From: Maribacter luteus
GTDB lineage: Bacteria; Bacteroidota; Bacteroidia; Flavobacteriales; Flavobacteriaceae
Assembly: GCF_009674825.1 (NCBI RefSeq)
Contig: NZ_WKJH01000005.1
Location: 62,001-126,000, forward strand
Reading direction: 5' to 3'
Length of the DNA: 64,000 bases
The translations under genes were made by a program, and so were the position numbers. Position 1 is the stretch's first letter; each line of letters begins with the position of its first letter. Shown here in pieces: positions 34,797-43,964 of this stretch. Under the pieces are notes generated by a model that saw nothing but the letters and a program-made list of their open reading frames with translations, was not told the origin of the DNA and ran no database searches.

Positions 34797-35999
34797 ATGA
34801 CAACCAAACCATTACCTTTTATTATCATTTTTTTATCCTTATCTTTTTCCTTTTCACAAGGTGTTGATTCGCCGAAATTTGGAAACGGTCTTTTCAATCT
34901 AGTTGGCAAAGACAGTACTTGGAGCATGAAAATCGCTGCACGTATGCAGTTTCTCTCTACTAGTACATGGAGTGAAGATGCGAATGGAGGATGGGCAGAT
35001 CCTTCCCATAACTTTTCGGTCCGGAGGGCGCGTCTTAAATTCGATGGGTTCGCTTATTCCCCAAAACTGAAATACAAGCTTGAATTAGGTTTATCCAATA
35101 GGGACCTTTCCGGGGCTTCAGATTTTACGGGCAATGCTCCAAGATATATTTTGGACGCAGTAGTAATGTGGAACTTCTATGAAAATTTTGAACTATGGGC
35201 AGGGCAGACAAAATTGCCCGGAAATATAGAGCGTGTCATATCCTCAGGAAATCTGCAGCAAGTAGGCCGTTCTTTATTGAATAGAAGATTTACATTGGAT
35301 CGTGATCAAGGAATTCAATTACGACATCACTTTTTCATTGAAGACAACTTTTTAGTACGCGAAAAATTCGCAATTTCCCAGGGGGAAGGAAGAAATATCA
35401 CCAGTGGTAATCTAGGGGGCCATCAATACACAGCTCGACTGGAATTGTTACCTTTCGGGAAGTTCACAAGCAAGGGTGAATATAGCGGTAGTGACCTAAA
35501 ACGTGAAACTAAACCTAAATTGATGTTGGCACTAAACTATGACATCAATCAAAATGCCGTGAAAACAAGAAGTAACCAAGGCTCCTACATGATCAACGAT
35601 CTAGGCTACTATGAAACCAATATAAATACGTTCTTTTTTGATGGTATGTTCAAATACAACGGTTTCTCGTTCATGTGGGAATATGCCAATAGGGATGCCG
35701 ATGACCCTATCGCCAAGAATTCCGATGGTACTGAAACAGGTGATGTAGTTTGGATAGGCAACGGTCTAAATCTACAATCCGGTTATCTTTTGGCCAAAGA
35801 TTGGGAAATTTCAGGACGTTATACCAACATAGACCTTGATGATATCACAGGAAGAAATAAAGAAACCCAATACACCTTGGGCCTATCAAAATTCATCGTT
35901 GGACATAAACTAAAGGTGCAAACTGACTTTAGCTATCTTTCAGTTGATGGTGGTACCGACGAGTTAATGTACAGATTGCAATTTGACGTTCATTTTTAA
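34797..35999 (+). CDS. Phosphate-selective porin of the OprP/OprO family
   Basis: This 400-residue protein has a signal peptide (to ~residue 20, FSFSQ) and a 16-strand-type barrel with the family features: a first strand WSMKIAARMQFLS, RRARLKFDGFAYSPKLKYKLELGLSN, a region LWAGQTKLPGNIERV, and a C-terminal aromatic strand YRLQFDVHF. OprP-type porins let phosphate and polyphosphate pass the outer membrane, though many Bacteroidota members of the family are not tested. It sits in the phosphate island ahead of a PiT gene (220-base gap with the Pho-like array at 36140). Phosphate is therefore the likely substrate. Confidence 0.88.
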   Translation: MTTKPLPFIIIFLSLSFSFSQGVDSPKFGNGLFNLVGKDSTWSMKIAARMQFLSTSTWSEDANGGWADPSHNFSVRRARLKFDGFAYSPKLKYKLELGLSNRDLSGASDFTGNAPRYILDAVVMWNFYENFELWAGQTKLPGNIERVISSGNLQQVGRSLLNRRFTLDRDQGIQLRHHFFIEDNFLVREKFAISQGEGRNITSGNLGGHQYTARLELLPFGKFTSKGEYSGSDLKRETKPKLMLALNYDINQNAVKTRSNQGSYMINDLGYYETNINTFFFDGMFKYNGFSFMWEYANRDADDPIAKNSDGTETGDVVWIGNGLNLQSGYLLAKDWEISGRYTNIDLDDITGRNKETQYTLGLSKFIVGHKLKVQTDFSYLSVDGGTDELMYRLQFDVHF

Positions 36000-36139
36000 T
36001 AATAAGTAAATTAACGAACTATTTTTATCAAAGTGGTTTAACCAAACCGTTCAGTAAAAGGATCATATGTAATCCTATTGATGAAATAGATTAAAAAAAC
36101 TATAATGATCAATTTCCCTTGGGAAATGAGGTATTTATT

Positions 36140-36194
36140 TAACTTTTTGTTAACCTTTTGGTAACTTTACACGGTAAGGCAAAAGCTATGTTTA
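36140..36194 (+). promoter_or_regulatory. Pho-box-like triple repeat and promoter of the first PiT gene
   Basis: TAACT (36140), TAACC (36151) and TAACT (36162) begin three consecutive 11-bp units; after one degenerate unit, the unit 36184-36194 ends with TATGTTTA, a -7 box with one mismatch. The ATG follows at 36220. Confidence 0.75.
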
Positions 36195-36219
36195 CGCCCT
36201 TACTTTCAACGATTCTATT

Positions 36220-38487
36220 ATGGATAATATTTATTTTTTAATGATTATTGCTCTGGCTATTTTGGCCATAGCAGATCTTGTCGTAGGCGTAAGTAATGAC
36301 GCCGTTAACTTCTTGAATTCCGCTCTTGGTTCAAAGGCCATTTCCTTTAGAACCATAATGATCGTTGCCAGTTTAGGAATAGCCTGTGGTGCCGTATTCT
36401 CCAGTGGCCTGATGGAAGTCGCGAGAAAAGGCATCTTCGTACCAGAACAATTTATGTTCAGTGAGATCATGATCATCTTCATGGCCGTAATGATTACCGA
36501 TATTCTTTTGCTCGACTTTTTCAACACCTTAGGTATGCCTACTTCAACCACGGTTTCCATCGTTTTTGAATTATTAGGTGCTGCCGTAGCCATGGCTTTG
36601 ATAAAAATAGGTATTGCCGGTGGTTCGTTTTCTGAAGTTGTTGATTACATCAATACTTCCAAAGCCACTGAAATAATCTTGGGCATTTTATTATCCGTTG
36701 TCGTGGCATTCTCGGTCGGGGCATTGGTACAATATGTTTCCCGCCTTCTACTATCATTCAACTTTGAGAAAAAATCTAAATGGGCAGGAGCAGTATTCGG
36801 TGGTTTTGCCTTGGCCGCCATAACCTATTTTATCTTTATCAAGGGATTGAAGGGAACCGATTATTACGTAATCATTAAACCCATGATCGAAGGTAAAACA
36901 GCCTTGATCATTGCCGTAAGTTTTATAATTTGGACACTGTTATCCTACGTTGTCGTTTCCATTTTCAAAAAGAACATTTACAAACTTATCATTGGAGTCG
37001 GCACCTTTGCCTTGGCATTGGCTTTCGCAGGAAACGATCTTGTGAATTTTATCGGTGTACCCATTGCTGCATATCAATCATATGAAGCTTGGAGTGTCTC
37101 CGGAGTACCAGCAACCGAGTTTGCCATGGGTGTTTTGGGGAATAAAGTACCGACCCCGACCAGTTTTCTCCTTATAGCCGGATTGATCATGGTATTGACG
37201 CTATGGTTCTCAAGCAAAGCTAAAAAAGTGGTAAAGACCTCTATTGACCTCTCGAGCCAATCCGATACAAAAGAACGTTTCGACCCCAACTATTTATCCA
37301 GGAATCTTGTGCGCATGACAATGATGATCGCCAAGTATACGGCCACTGTAATTCCAAACTCCATTCAAGAAAAAATTGATAACCGATTTACAAAACCCGT
37401 AATTAAGCTTCCAAAAGGTGAAGAACATGAGCTACCAGCATTTGATTTGGTACGTGCAGCAGTGAACCTAATGGTTGCCAGTGTACTTATTTCTATTGCA
37501 ACCTCGATGAAGTTACCCTTATCAACAACGTATGTGACCTTCATGGTCGCTATGGGTACTTCTTTAGCCGATAGGGCTTGGGGGAGCGAAAGTGCCGTTT
37601 ATAGGGTAGCAGGAGTTTTAAATGTGATCGGAGGTTGGTTCTTTACGGCATTTTGTGCTTTTGTCGCTGCCGGTACCGTTGCCTATCTAATTCATTTAGG
37701 TGGCAGTGCTATGATCGCGGTCTTATTGTTCTTGGCTATTCTTTTACTGGTCAGAAACTATATCAGCCACAACAAAAAGAGCCGGGAAGTAAAGGCAGAG
37801 GATAGTCTGAACAAAGCTGAAAGTCAATCGATTCATGGTGTTATTGAAGAAAGTGCCGACAATATTTCAAAAGCATTGAAACGGGTGAGTAAAATAAACC
37901 AAATTACTATTCACGGACTCATAGACCAAGATCTGGATGCCCTTAAAAAAGCAAAAAAGACGGTTGTTAAATTGGAACATGAAATAGATGAACTTCAGAA
38001 TGATATCTTTTATTTTATCAAGGAACTTGACGACTCTTATTTGGGAGCCAGTAAATTTTATATCGATGTTATCGGAAGTATTCAAGATGTTGCCCAATCA
38101 TCCAGTCTCATTGCGAATATCAGTCACAAACATGTCAATAACAACCATAAGGCCCTAAAGAAAAAACAAGGGGAAGAACTATTGTTCATCAGCGATAAAC
38201 TGGCGAACCTTTGTAATGAAATCAGAAAAATATTCGATGCACGTTCCTTTAACGAAATAGTACCGTCAATAATTGAAGAAAAACAAGATTTGTTGACTTA
38301 TGTTCAAGAGTCTATTCAAAAACAGGTAGAGCGTACCAGATATGAGGAATCAAGTCCTAAGAATACCACACTCTATTTCAAGATCCTACTGGAAACCAAA
38401 GACCTGATCAAAGCGAACATGAATATTCTTAACCTCTATTTCGAGGAGAATAAAAATATTTCCGTAAGAAAAGAAATTACGGATTGA
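36220..38487 (+). CDS. PiT-family inorganic phosphate transporter with C-terminal PhoU-like domain (copy 1)
   Basis: This 755-residue protein has the split PiT membrane domain with the two conserved signatures, GVSNDAVNFLNSALGSKA (residues ~23-40) and GNDLVNFIGVPIAA (around 268), each an inverted half of the fold. The last ~210 residues (about 530-745) are soluble, helical and similar to PhoU (DSLNKAESQSIHGVIEES and a SSPKNTTLYFKILLETKDL segment). PiT proteins import phosphate with H+ or Na+. The fused helical domain may regulate uptake or interact with a sensor, as PhoU does. It is paralogous to the gene at 40581 and has its own Pho-like promoter. Confidence 0.92.
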   Translation: MDNIYFLMIIALAILAIADLVVGVSNDAVNFLNSALGSKAISFRTIMIVASLGIACGAVFSSGLMEVARKGIFVPEQFMFSEIMIIFMAVMITDILLLDFFNTLGMPTSTTVSIVFELLGAAVAMALIKIGIAGGSFSEVVDYINTSKATEIILGILLSVVVAFSVGALVQYVSRLLLSFNFEKKSKWAGAVFGGFALAAITYFIFIKGLKGTDYYVIIKPMIEGKTALIIAVSFIIWTLLSYVVVSIFKKNIYKLIIGVGTFALALAFAGNDLVNFIGVPIAAYQSYEAWSVSGVPATEFAMGVLGNKVPTPTSFLLIAGLIMVLTLWFSSKAKKVVKTSIDLSSQSDTKERFDPNYLSRNLVRMTMMIAKYTATVIPNSIQEKIDNRFTKPVIKLPKGEEHELPAFDLVRAAVNLMVASVLISIATSMKLPLSTTYVTFMVAMGTSLADRAWGSESAVYRVAGVLNVIGGWFFTAFCAFVAAGTVAYLIHLGGSAMIAVLLFLAILLLVRNYISHNKKSREVKAEDSLNKAESQSIHGVIEESADNISKALKRVSKINQITIHGLIDQDLDALKKAKKTVVKLEHEIDELQNDIFYFIKELDDSYLGASKFYIDVIGSIQDVAQSSSLIANISHKHVNNNHKALKKKQGEELLFISDKLANLCNEIRKIFDARSFNEIVPSIIEEKQDLLTYVQESIQKQVERTRYEESSPKNTTLYFKILLETKDLIKANMNILNLYFEENKNISVRKEITD

Positions 38488-38496
38488 ACATAACGG

Positions 38497-38523
38497 ATAA
38501 GATACCGTTCATCGGTATCTTAT
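38497..38523. terminator. Bidirectional terminator between PiT copy 1 and the Na/Pi gene
   Basis: A perfect 11-bp stem ATAAGATACCG (38497-38507) / CGGTATCTTAT (38513-38523) with a 5-base loop. Its end touches the stop codon of the convergent gene (38523-38525). Confidence 0.8.
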
Positions 38524-40286
38524 TATTTGTTCTCATTTGCCAATAAAGTATCTGTTTCCCCATATAACAACTCAGCTACTTCAATTAGCTTTTTTACGAT
38601 GTCATTAACATGGTCATTGTCATTTACCAATGAGGATGCCATGTCAACGGTAATAAGATCATTCCTTATAAGCTTATTTATAGATTTTGTGCTCTGGTGC
38701 TTTCCTTTTCTGGCTTGATCCTTAAGCACCAATAATTGGGCATAATGGGCTTCTCGATCAATCTTGGTCCTAAATAGATAGATAACCCGCAATACCTTGA
38801 CTATTTTTTTCCTGAATTTATCGTACTCTTTGCTTATGTACTTATTGTCCGAATTTAAATAGTTGGAGACGTTTCTTCCCAGTTCTCGTACATCTCCGAT
38901 GATCTCAACCATTTTTCGACTGGCAATTCTTATCTCTGACAATCTGGTATTCTGTGCCTTGGTCATATTCAAGGTACTCTGGGCCGTTGTCGCATATCGT
39001 ATGATTTCCCCGTATATGTGCTTCACCTTATTGTAATACAACTCCCTTACATTGGTTTTAAAATCCTCTTTGGAACTCTTTACAAGCTCCTTTACCCCTA
39101 CATTGGATATTATATCTTCCCGATGAATATTTAGCCCATGGGCAACTATTTCATAAATCGCATTTTCGTAAAGGTACTTGGCCTCTTTCATCATCGCCAA
39201 TAACACTCCAGATGGAAACTGTAAAATAGCCTCATTCAGGAATTTCGGTTCATCAATATCCTTATCCACTTTTTCTTTGAAGAATTTCAATAAAAACCGC
39301 TCTAACTTCTTGATAAAGGGTATCATGATCAAAACACCCAAAACATTGAAAATAGTATGGAAGAGCGCCAGTTTTAAGGTAAAATCAGTTGCTGATATCC
39401 CTAATGCACCTGATAATACATTAACCAAATTTGCAAGCGGATAAATAAACACCAAGGCCACCAATCCTGTAATAACATTGAAAATAAGATGTGCCCCTGC
39501 CAATCGTTTTCCCGCAATGTTTGAACCCAATGACCCCAAAACCGCCGTAATAGTCGTACCTACATTTGCACCAATAGCCAAGGCCAATGCGTTTTCATAC
39601 TCAATCTGACCGGCAGCCAACGCAGTAAGAATCAATGCCAAGGTAGCACTGCTTGATTGAAGGATGGTAGTGACCAATATTCCTAATACCGTATAGACAG
39701 CAACTCCCCAAAACCCAGAGATGGCAAATTGTGATAAATCGATATAGTTCTTGAAAACATCGAAACCTTCTTTCATATAATGAATGCCGAGAAAGAAAAA
39801 TCCCAATCCGGCCAAGACATTTCCCAAACCTTTTATCGAAGCCTTCTTTTGTAAGGAAAAAACAACACCAAATACCAGCATTGGCATTGCCAGTTCCGAA
39901 ATTTGGAATTTCAATCCGAATACAGCCACTAACCAAGCCGTTGCCGTTGTTCCTATATTGGCACCGAATATCAACCCTAAACCACCCGAAAGGTTGATTA
40001 GACCCGCACTAATAAAAGAAATCGTAATTACAGAAACCAATGAACTTGATTGGATGAAAGCCGTAACTATTGCCCCGACCCCAATGCTTTTGTACAACTT
40101 ATGCGTGGCCTTCTTCAAGAGATTCTGCAATGGTCCTTTGGTAAAAACCCTGAAACCCTCCTCCAACATGATCATACCGAACAATAAGATCGCTATACCA
40201 GAGCCTATCACCTTAAAGTTGGAATTCACAAATAGCATCACTGCCAATATTCCCAAAAAAAGAAAAAAGAAAAATCTTTTGAACAT
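38523..40286 (-). CDS. Na+/phosphate cotransporter (NptA/YjbB type) with C-terminal PhoU-like domain
   Basis: This 587-residue protein has an N-terminal membrane domain (~residues 1-340) with the two QSSS motifs of the Na/Pi-cotransporter family (Gln79-Ser82 in AFIQSSS and Gln210-Ser213 in ILQSSSATLAL) and GANIGTT motifs. The last ~240 residues (345-587) are a soluble, helical PhoU-like domain with heptad-like helices. In E. coli the homologue YjbB is a phosphate exporter; others are importers, so direction is not certain. It is convergent with one PiT gene and divergent from the other. Upstream, two TTTACAT repeats 11 bp apart suggest Pho-type control, less clearly than elsewhere. Confidence 0.9.
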   Translation of the reverse strand: MFKRFFFFLFLGILAVMLFVNSNFKVIGSGIAILLFGMIMLEEGFRVFTKGPLQNLLKKATHKLYKSIGVGAIVTAFIQSSSLVSVITISFISAGLINLSGGLGLIFGANIGTTATAWLVAVFGLKFQISELAMPMLVFGVVFSLQKKASIKGLGNVLAGLGFFFLGIHYMKEGFDVFKNYIDLSQFAISGFWGVAVYTVLGILVTTILQSSSATLALILTALAAGQIEYENALALAIGANVGTTITAVLGSLGSNIAGKRLAGAHLIFNVITGLVALVFIYPLANLVNVLSGALGISATDFTLKLALFHTIFNVLGVLIMIPFIKKLERFLLKFFKEKVDKDIDEPKFLNEAILQFPSGVLLAMMKEAKYLYENAIYEIVAHGLNIHREDIISNVGVKELVKSSKEDFKTNVRELYYNKVKHIYGEIIRYATTAQSTLNMTKAQNTRLSEIRIASRKMVEIIGDVRELGRNVSNYLNSDNKYISKEYDKFRKKIVKVLRVIYLFRTKIDREAHYAQLLVLKDQARKGKHQSTKSINKLIRNDLITVDMASSLVNDNDHVNDIVKKLIEVAELLYGETDTLLANENK

Positions 40287-40336
40287 ATTTATCCGCTATT
40301 TCATATTGCAGTTTAACCCAACTAAATTAAAGCCTA

Positions 40337-40354
40337 ATGTAAATATAATGTAAA
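40337..40354 (-). promoter_or_regulatory. Pair of TTTACAT repeats upstream of the Na/Pi gene
   Basis: On the minus strand, TTTACAT begins at 40354 and again at 40343, exactly 11 bases apart. They lie ~57 bases upstream of the ATG at 40286. I see no in-register TAnnTTTG -7 box. Confidence 0.4.
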
Positions 40355-40513
40355 TTTCGCGCCTTTATCGAAGGCTCCAAACTCTATTGATATGCGATGA
40401 AAAACACAGGAATGTTGTATTTAAACAACATTATGAACACAACAACATTCCATCCCATAATAAAAATGGCAATTCCCTAAAAAAAATTGAAATATAGACT
40501 TCCCTGAAATTCA

Positions 40514-40557
40514 TAACATTATGATTACATAAGTCATTAAGATTTGAAGTATGTTTG
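40514..40557 (+). promoter_or_regulatory. Pho-box-like repeats and promoter of the second PiT gene
   Basis: TAACAT (40514) and TTACAT (40525) begin two 11-bp units; a degenerate unit follows (40536), and the unit 40547-40557 ends exactly with TATGTTTG, a perfect -7 box. This also shows that the ATG at 40551 lies in the promoter and that the start is at 40581. Confidence 0.65.
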
Positions 40558-40580
40558 CGTGTTACTTTCAATTGTGGTGT

Positions 40581-42878
40581 ATGGATAATATTTATCTTCT
40601 AATGCTCATCGCCCTGGCTTTTTTGGCCATAGCCGATTTAGTGGTAGGAGTCAGTAATGACGCAGTGAACTTCTTGAATTCGGCCATAGGTTCAAAGGCC
40701 ATTTCATTTCGAACGATAATGATCGTAGCCAGTATAGGTATAGCTTTGGGAGCTATATTCTCAAGTGGCATGATGGAAGTCGCAAGAAAGGGCATTTTCA
40801 ACCCAAGTGAATTCATGTTCAGTGAAATCATGTTCATTTTTATGGCCGTGATGATCACCGATATTCTTTTGTTGGATTTCTTCAATACCATGGGAATGCC
40901 TACCTCAACGACTGTTTCAATTGTATTTGAGCTATTGGGGGCAGCCGTTGCCATGTCAATGATAAAAATCTGGAATGCGGGCGGTGACTATTCCACGGTA
41001 TTGGAATATATAAATACCTCAAAAGCCCTGGAAATAATTCTTGGTATTCTCCTCTCTGTTGTTGTGGCATTTACAATTGGGGCCATTGTCCAATGGATAT
41101 CCCGTTTATTATTGTCCTACGATTTTGAGAAAAAGGCCAAATGGGTGGGTGCCTTATTTGGTGGCATTGCCCTTTCTGCCATCACATATTTCATTTTGAT
41201 GAAAGGTATCAAAGGTACCTCTTATGCAAGCCAGTCCTTTGATTTGATTGGGGGGTTGACGATAAGTGATTTCCTTGAGCAAAAGGTTTGGCTACTAATC
41301 GTTGTTAATTTCTTGATATGGTCCTTTCTTTCTTTTGTGCTTATGACACTCGCAAAGGTCAACATATACAAATTGATTATCGGTGTGGGTACTTTTGCCT
41401 TGGCTTTGGCCTTTGCCGGTAACGATTTGGTAAACTTTATCGGGGTGCCTATCGCAGCTTTCCAATCGTATGAAGCATGGGTAGCATCCGGTACCGCTGC
41501 CACTGATTTTAGCATGTCGATACTTGCTGAAAAAGTACCGACCCCGACCCTACTATTGTTCCTTTCGGGAATGATCATGGTCGCTACGCTCTGGTTCTCG
41601 AAAAAAGCGCGCCATGTGGCAGACACTGAAATTAACCTATCTAGGGAAGGTGAATCCAACGAACGTTTTCAACCCAATGTACTATCACGTGGGATAGTAA
41701 GATTGACAATGTTGATATCACAAGCTTCATTATTGGCTCCAAAATCAGTTCGGAAGATAGTCGATGCACGTTTTAAAAAACCCAAAATACACGTTTCTAA
41801 AGACAAAGTCCATGAAATAGCCGCTTTTGACATGGTTAGGGCCGCCGTAAACTTAATGGTTGCAGGAATCCTTATTTCCATAGCCACTTCATATAAGCTT
41901 CCCTTATCAACGACCTATGTGACTTTTATGGTCGCAATGGGTACCTCATTGGCCGATAGGGCCTGGGGGGCAGAGAGTGCCGTTTACAGGGTTGCAGGTG
42001 TATTGAATGTGATTGGTGGTTGGTTCGGGACGGCAATCATCGCATTTATCGCCTCAGGTGCTATTTTAACCATATTAAGTTTTGGAAAAGGTACCGCACT
42101 AGCCCTTTTACTATTTGCCGCCATTCTTTTTCTGGTCAAAAGTTATATCTCCTATAAGAAAAAATCTCGAGCGATCGAAGCCGAAGACAGTCTACGAAAA
42201 TCAGAGAGCAGTTCTATACAAGGGGTTATTGAAGAAAGTGTTCACAATATCGCCAATGTTATAAAAAGAGCCAATAAAATATATACCAACTCCATTAACG
42301 GTTTGGCCAGACAAGACCTGGATCAATTGAACAAGAACAAAAAGCAAGTTTCCAAATTATCAAAGGAAATAGATGATCTACGGGACAACCTTTTCTATTT
42401 TATTAAAAACTTGGATGAGACCAGTGTCCGGGCTAGTAACTTTTACATCACGATCTTGGGGAATTTGACCGATATAACGCAATCTCTTGAGTATATCGCT
42501 AAAATATGCCATAAGCATGTTAACAACAATCATAGCAAGCTTAAATACAACCAGATAAAAGAGTTGAAACAAATTGACCATGAATTGGAGACCTTGTTCG
42601 TTAATACAAAGGAAGCCCTTGACACAAGATCTTTCGAAAAAATCGGCATGATCATCAAGAACAAACAGAATCTCTTTGATATGGTAGCCGATAAAACCCA
42701 AAAACAAGTGGCTAGGACAAGGACCGACGAATCAAGTCCAAAAAATACCACATTATATTTTTCTTTGTTGTTAGAGACCAAAGATCTATTGAAAAGTACT
42801 ATAAATTTGATGGAATCTTATTACAATGAACATGACAGTACTATAGAACCAGCAAGGATTGAGGAAAGTTCTTTTTGA
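40581..42878 (+). CDS. PiT-family inorganic phosphate transporter with C-terminal PhoU-like domain (copy 2)
   Basis: This 765-residue paralogue of the gene at 36220 starts with the same MDNIY.LM.IAL block and shares both PiT signatures (GVSNDAVNFLNSAIGSKA; GNDLVNFIGVPIAA) and the PhoU-like tail. I use ATG 40581 rather than 40551 because it matches the paralogue's start and 40551 overlaps the -7 box. A central loop of ~14 residues (after YASQSFDLIG) is longer than in copy 1. Two separate paralogues with their own Pho-type promoters suggest different affinities or regulation; this is inference. No clear terminator is seen downstream; the next 140 bases hold no gene. Confidence 0.92.
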   Translation: MDNIYLLMLIALAFLAIADLVVGVSNDAVNFLNSAIGSKAISFRTIMIVASIGIALGAIFSSGMMEVARKGIFNPSEFMFSEIMFIFMAVMITDILLLDFFNTMGMPTSTTVSIVFELLGAAVAMSMIKIWNAGGDYSTVLEYINTSKALEIILGILLSVVVAFTIGAIVQWISRLLLSYDFEKKAKWVGALFGGIALSAITYFILMKGIKGTSYASQSFDLIGGLTISDFLEQKVWLLIVVNFLIWSFLSFVLMTLAKVNIYKLIIGVGTFALALAFAGNDLVNFIGVPIAAFQSYEAWVASGTAATDFSMSILAEKVPTPTLLLFLSGMIMVATLWFSKKARHVADTEINLSREGESNERFQPNVLSRGIVRLTMLISQASLLAPKSVRKIVDARFKKPKIHVSKDKVHEIAAFDMVRAAVNLMVAGILISIATSYKLPLSTTYVTFMVAMGTSLADRAWGAESAVYRVAGVLNVIGGWFGTAIIAFIASGAILTILSFGKGTALALLLFAAILFLVKSYISYKKKSRAIEAEDSLRKSESSSIQGVIEESVHNIANVIKRANKIYTNSINGLARQDLDQLNKNKKQVSKLSKEIDDLRDNLFYFIKNLDETSVRASNFYITILGNLTDITQSLEYIAKICHKHVNNNHSKLKYNQIKELKQIDHELETLFVNTKEALDTRSFEKIGMIIKNKQNLFDMVADKTQKQVARTRTDESSPKNTTLYFSLLLETKDLLKSTINLMESYYNEHDSTIEPARIEESSF

Positions 42879-43018
42879 CCCCAAGTAAAATGCCTACCTT
42901 GAGAAGGAATTTTTAAAAATGGGTTATATACAGTTACTATTTTTTTTACGAATCCACTAAAATGGCCCTTTTAGGAATCCTAAAAAATAGAACATATAGC
43001 CGAAACTAATTTTTATAG

Positions 43019-43741
43019 ATGAAAAACATTTTCATTGTAATTTTCTTGATAACCGGCATATTACCCCATACCGCCCAAGAACTTACATCCGAACAATTGA
43101 TAGACAAGACCATCGCTTACCACGATCCGAATCAACTTTGGGATGTATTTGAAGGAAAACTGTTCATTACTTTACAATATGCAGATGGTAAAGAGCGCCA
43201 TAGCATTATAGAAATAGATCTACCAAGGGAATATTTTAAAGTAACGAACCTACAGGATGATAATGTAATTGAGTATATAGTTAATAAAGAAGGTTGCACA
43301 CTCTTGTTGAATGGAGAGACCACTTTCACCGAGGAAGATGCAAAGACTTATAGACTAACGTGTGAACAAGCCTTAAAAACAAAAAACTATTACTCCTACC
43401 TCTACGGCTTACCAATGAAGTTAAGGGATCCTGGAACCATTGTTTCACCGGAGGTTCAAACCAAGACATTTAAAGGAAAAGAGTATTTGGTCATTAAAGT
43501 CAATTACGAGGAAAATGTTGGTAAGGACACTTGGTATTTTTATTTTGACCCAACCACCTATGCCATGGAAGTTTATCAATTTTACCACGATGAGTCCAAA
43601 AATGATGGGGAGTATATCCTACTCAACGAAATAGAAAATGTAGCCAGTATTAAAATGCCTAAAATAAGGACTTGGTATACCAATGCCGATGATAAACTAT
43701 TAGGCACCGACATACTTACAAAAGCAGCCCCCCTTAAATAA
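43019..43741 (+). CDS. Secreted DUF6503/LolA-like protein
   Basis: This 240-residue protein has a signal peptide (to about residue 20, PHTAQ), a QLIDKTIAYHDP motif, beta-strand-rich middle, and the YYSYLYGLPMKLRDPGT motif seen in Bacteroidota proteins annotated DUF6503, which have a LolA/LppX-like lipid-binding fold. The role is unknown; periplasmic or outer-membrane lipid handling is a guess. It is monocistronic, with a 223-base gap after it that holds a palindrome (43872-43887). Confidence 0.65.
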   Translation: MKNIFIVIFLITGILPHTAQELTSEQLIDKTIAYHDPNQLWDVFEGKLFITLQYADGKERHSIIEIDLPREYFKVTNLQDDNVIEYIVNKEGCTLLLNGETTFTEEDAKTYRLTCEQALKTKNYYSYLYGLPMKLRDPGTIVSPEVQTKTFKGKEYLVIKVNYEENVGKDTWYFYFDPTTYAMEVYQFYHDESKNDGEYILLNEIENVASIKMPKIRTWYTNADDKLLGTDILTKAAPLK

Positions 43742-43871
43742 CCCCGCCTTTTGCCAATAGGGCCTATTTAAACCCAAATTGGACAATTCATAACTTGTTC
43801 CCATCTAAAGATTGTGGCCTCACCCATTTTGGCCTTAAACATCACCATCCCTTTCTTATCCATTGCAAATG

Positions 43872-43887
43872 AATGACTTGAGTCATT
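43872..43887. promoter_or_regulatory. Perfect palindrome upstream of the PepSY-like gene
   Basis: AATGACT-TG-AGTCATT, 7-bp arms around 2 bases, 77 bases upstream of the ATG at 43965. It has the form of an operator for a dimeric regulator, none of which can be named here. Confidence 0.35.
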
Positions 43888-43964
43888 GTGAACACTTGGT
43901 TCCTGATTTACTTTTAGAAAACTGATTGGTAAAGTCCAATTCATTAACCTTAAAAAATTGAATC

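Noticed and set aside
36231-36593. Long minus-strand frame opposite PiT copy 1, repeated at 40592-40954
   Set aside because: The two frames are antisense shadows of the same conserved PiT N-terminus; they resemble each other only because the sense proteins do.
40551-40580. ATG at 40551 as the start of PiT copy 2
   Set aside because: It overlaps the -7 box TATGTTTG, and the paralogue begins at the residue encoded at 40581.
36220-42878. Mobile-element origin of the PiT duplication
   Set aside because: No transposase, terminal repeats or target duplications; the copies are diverged and each has its own promoter.
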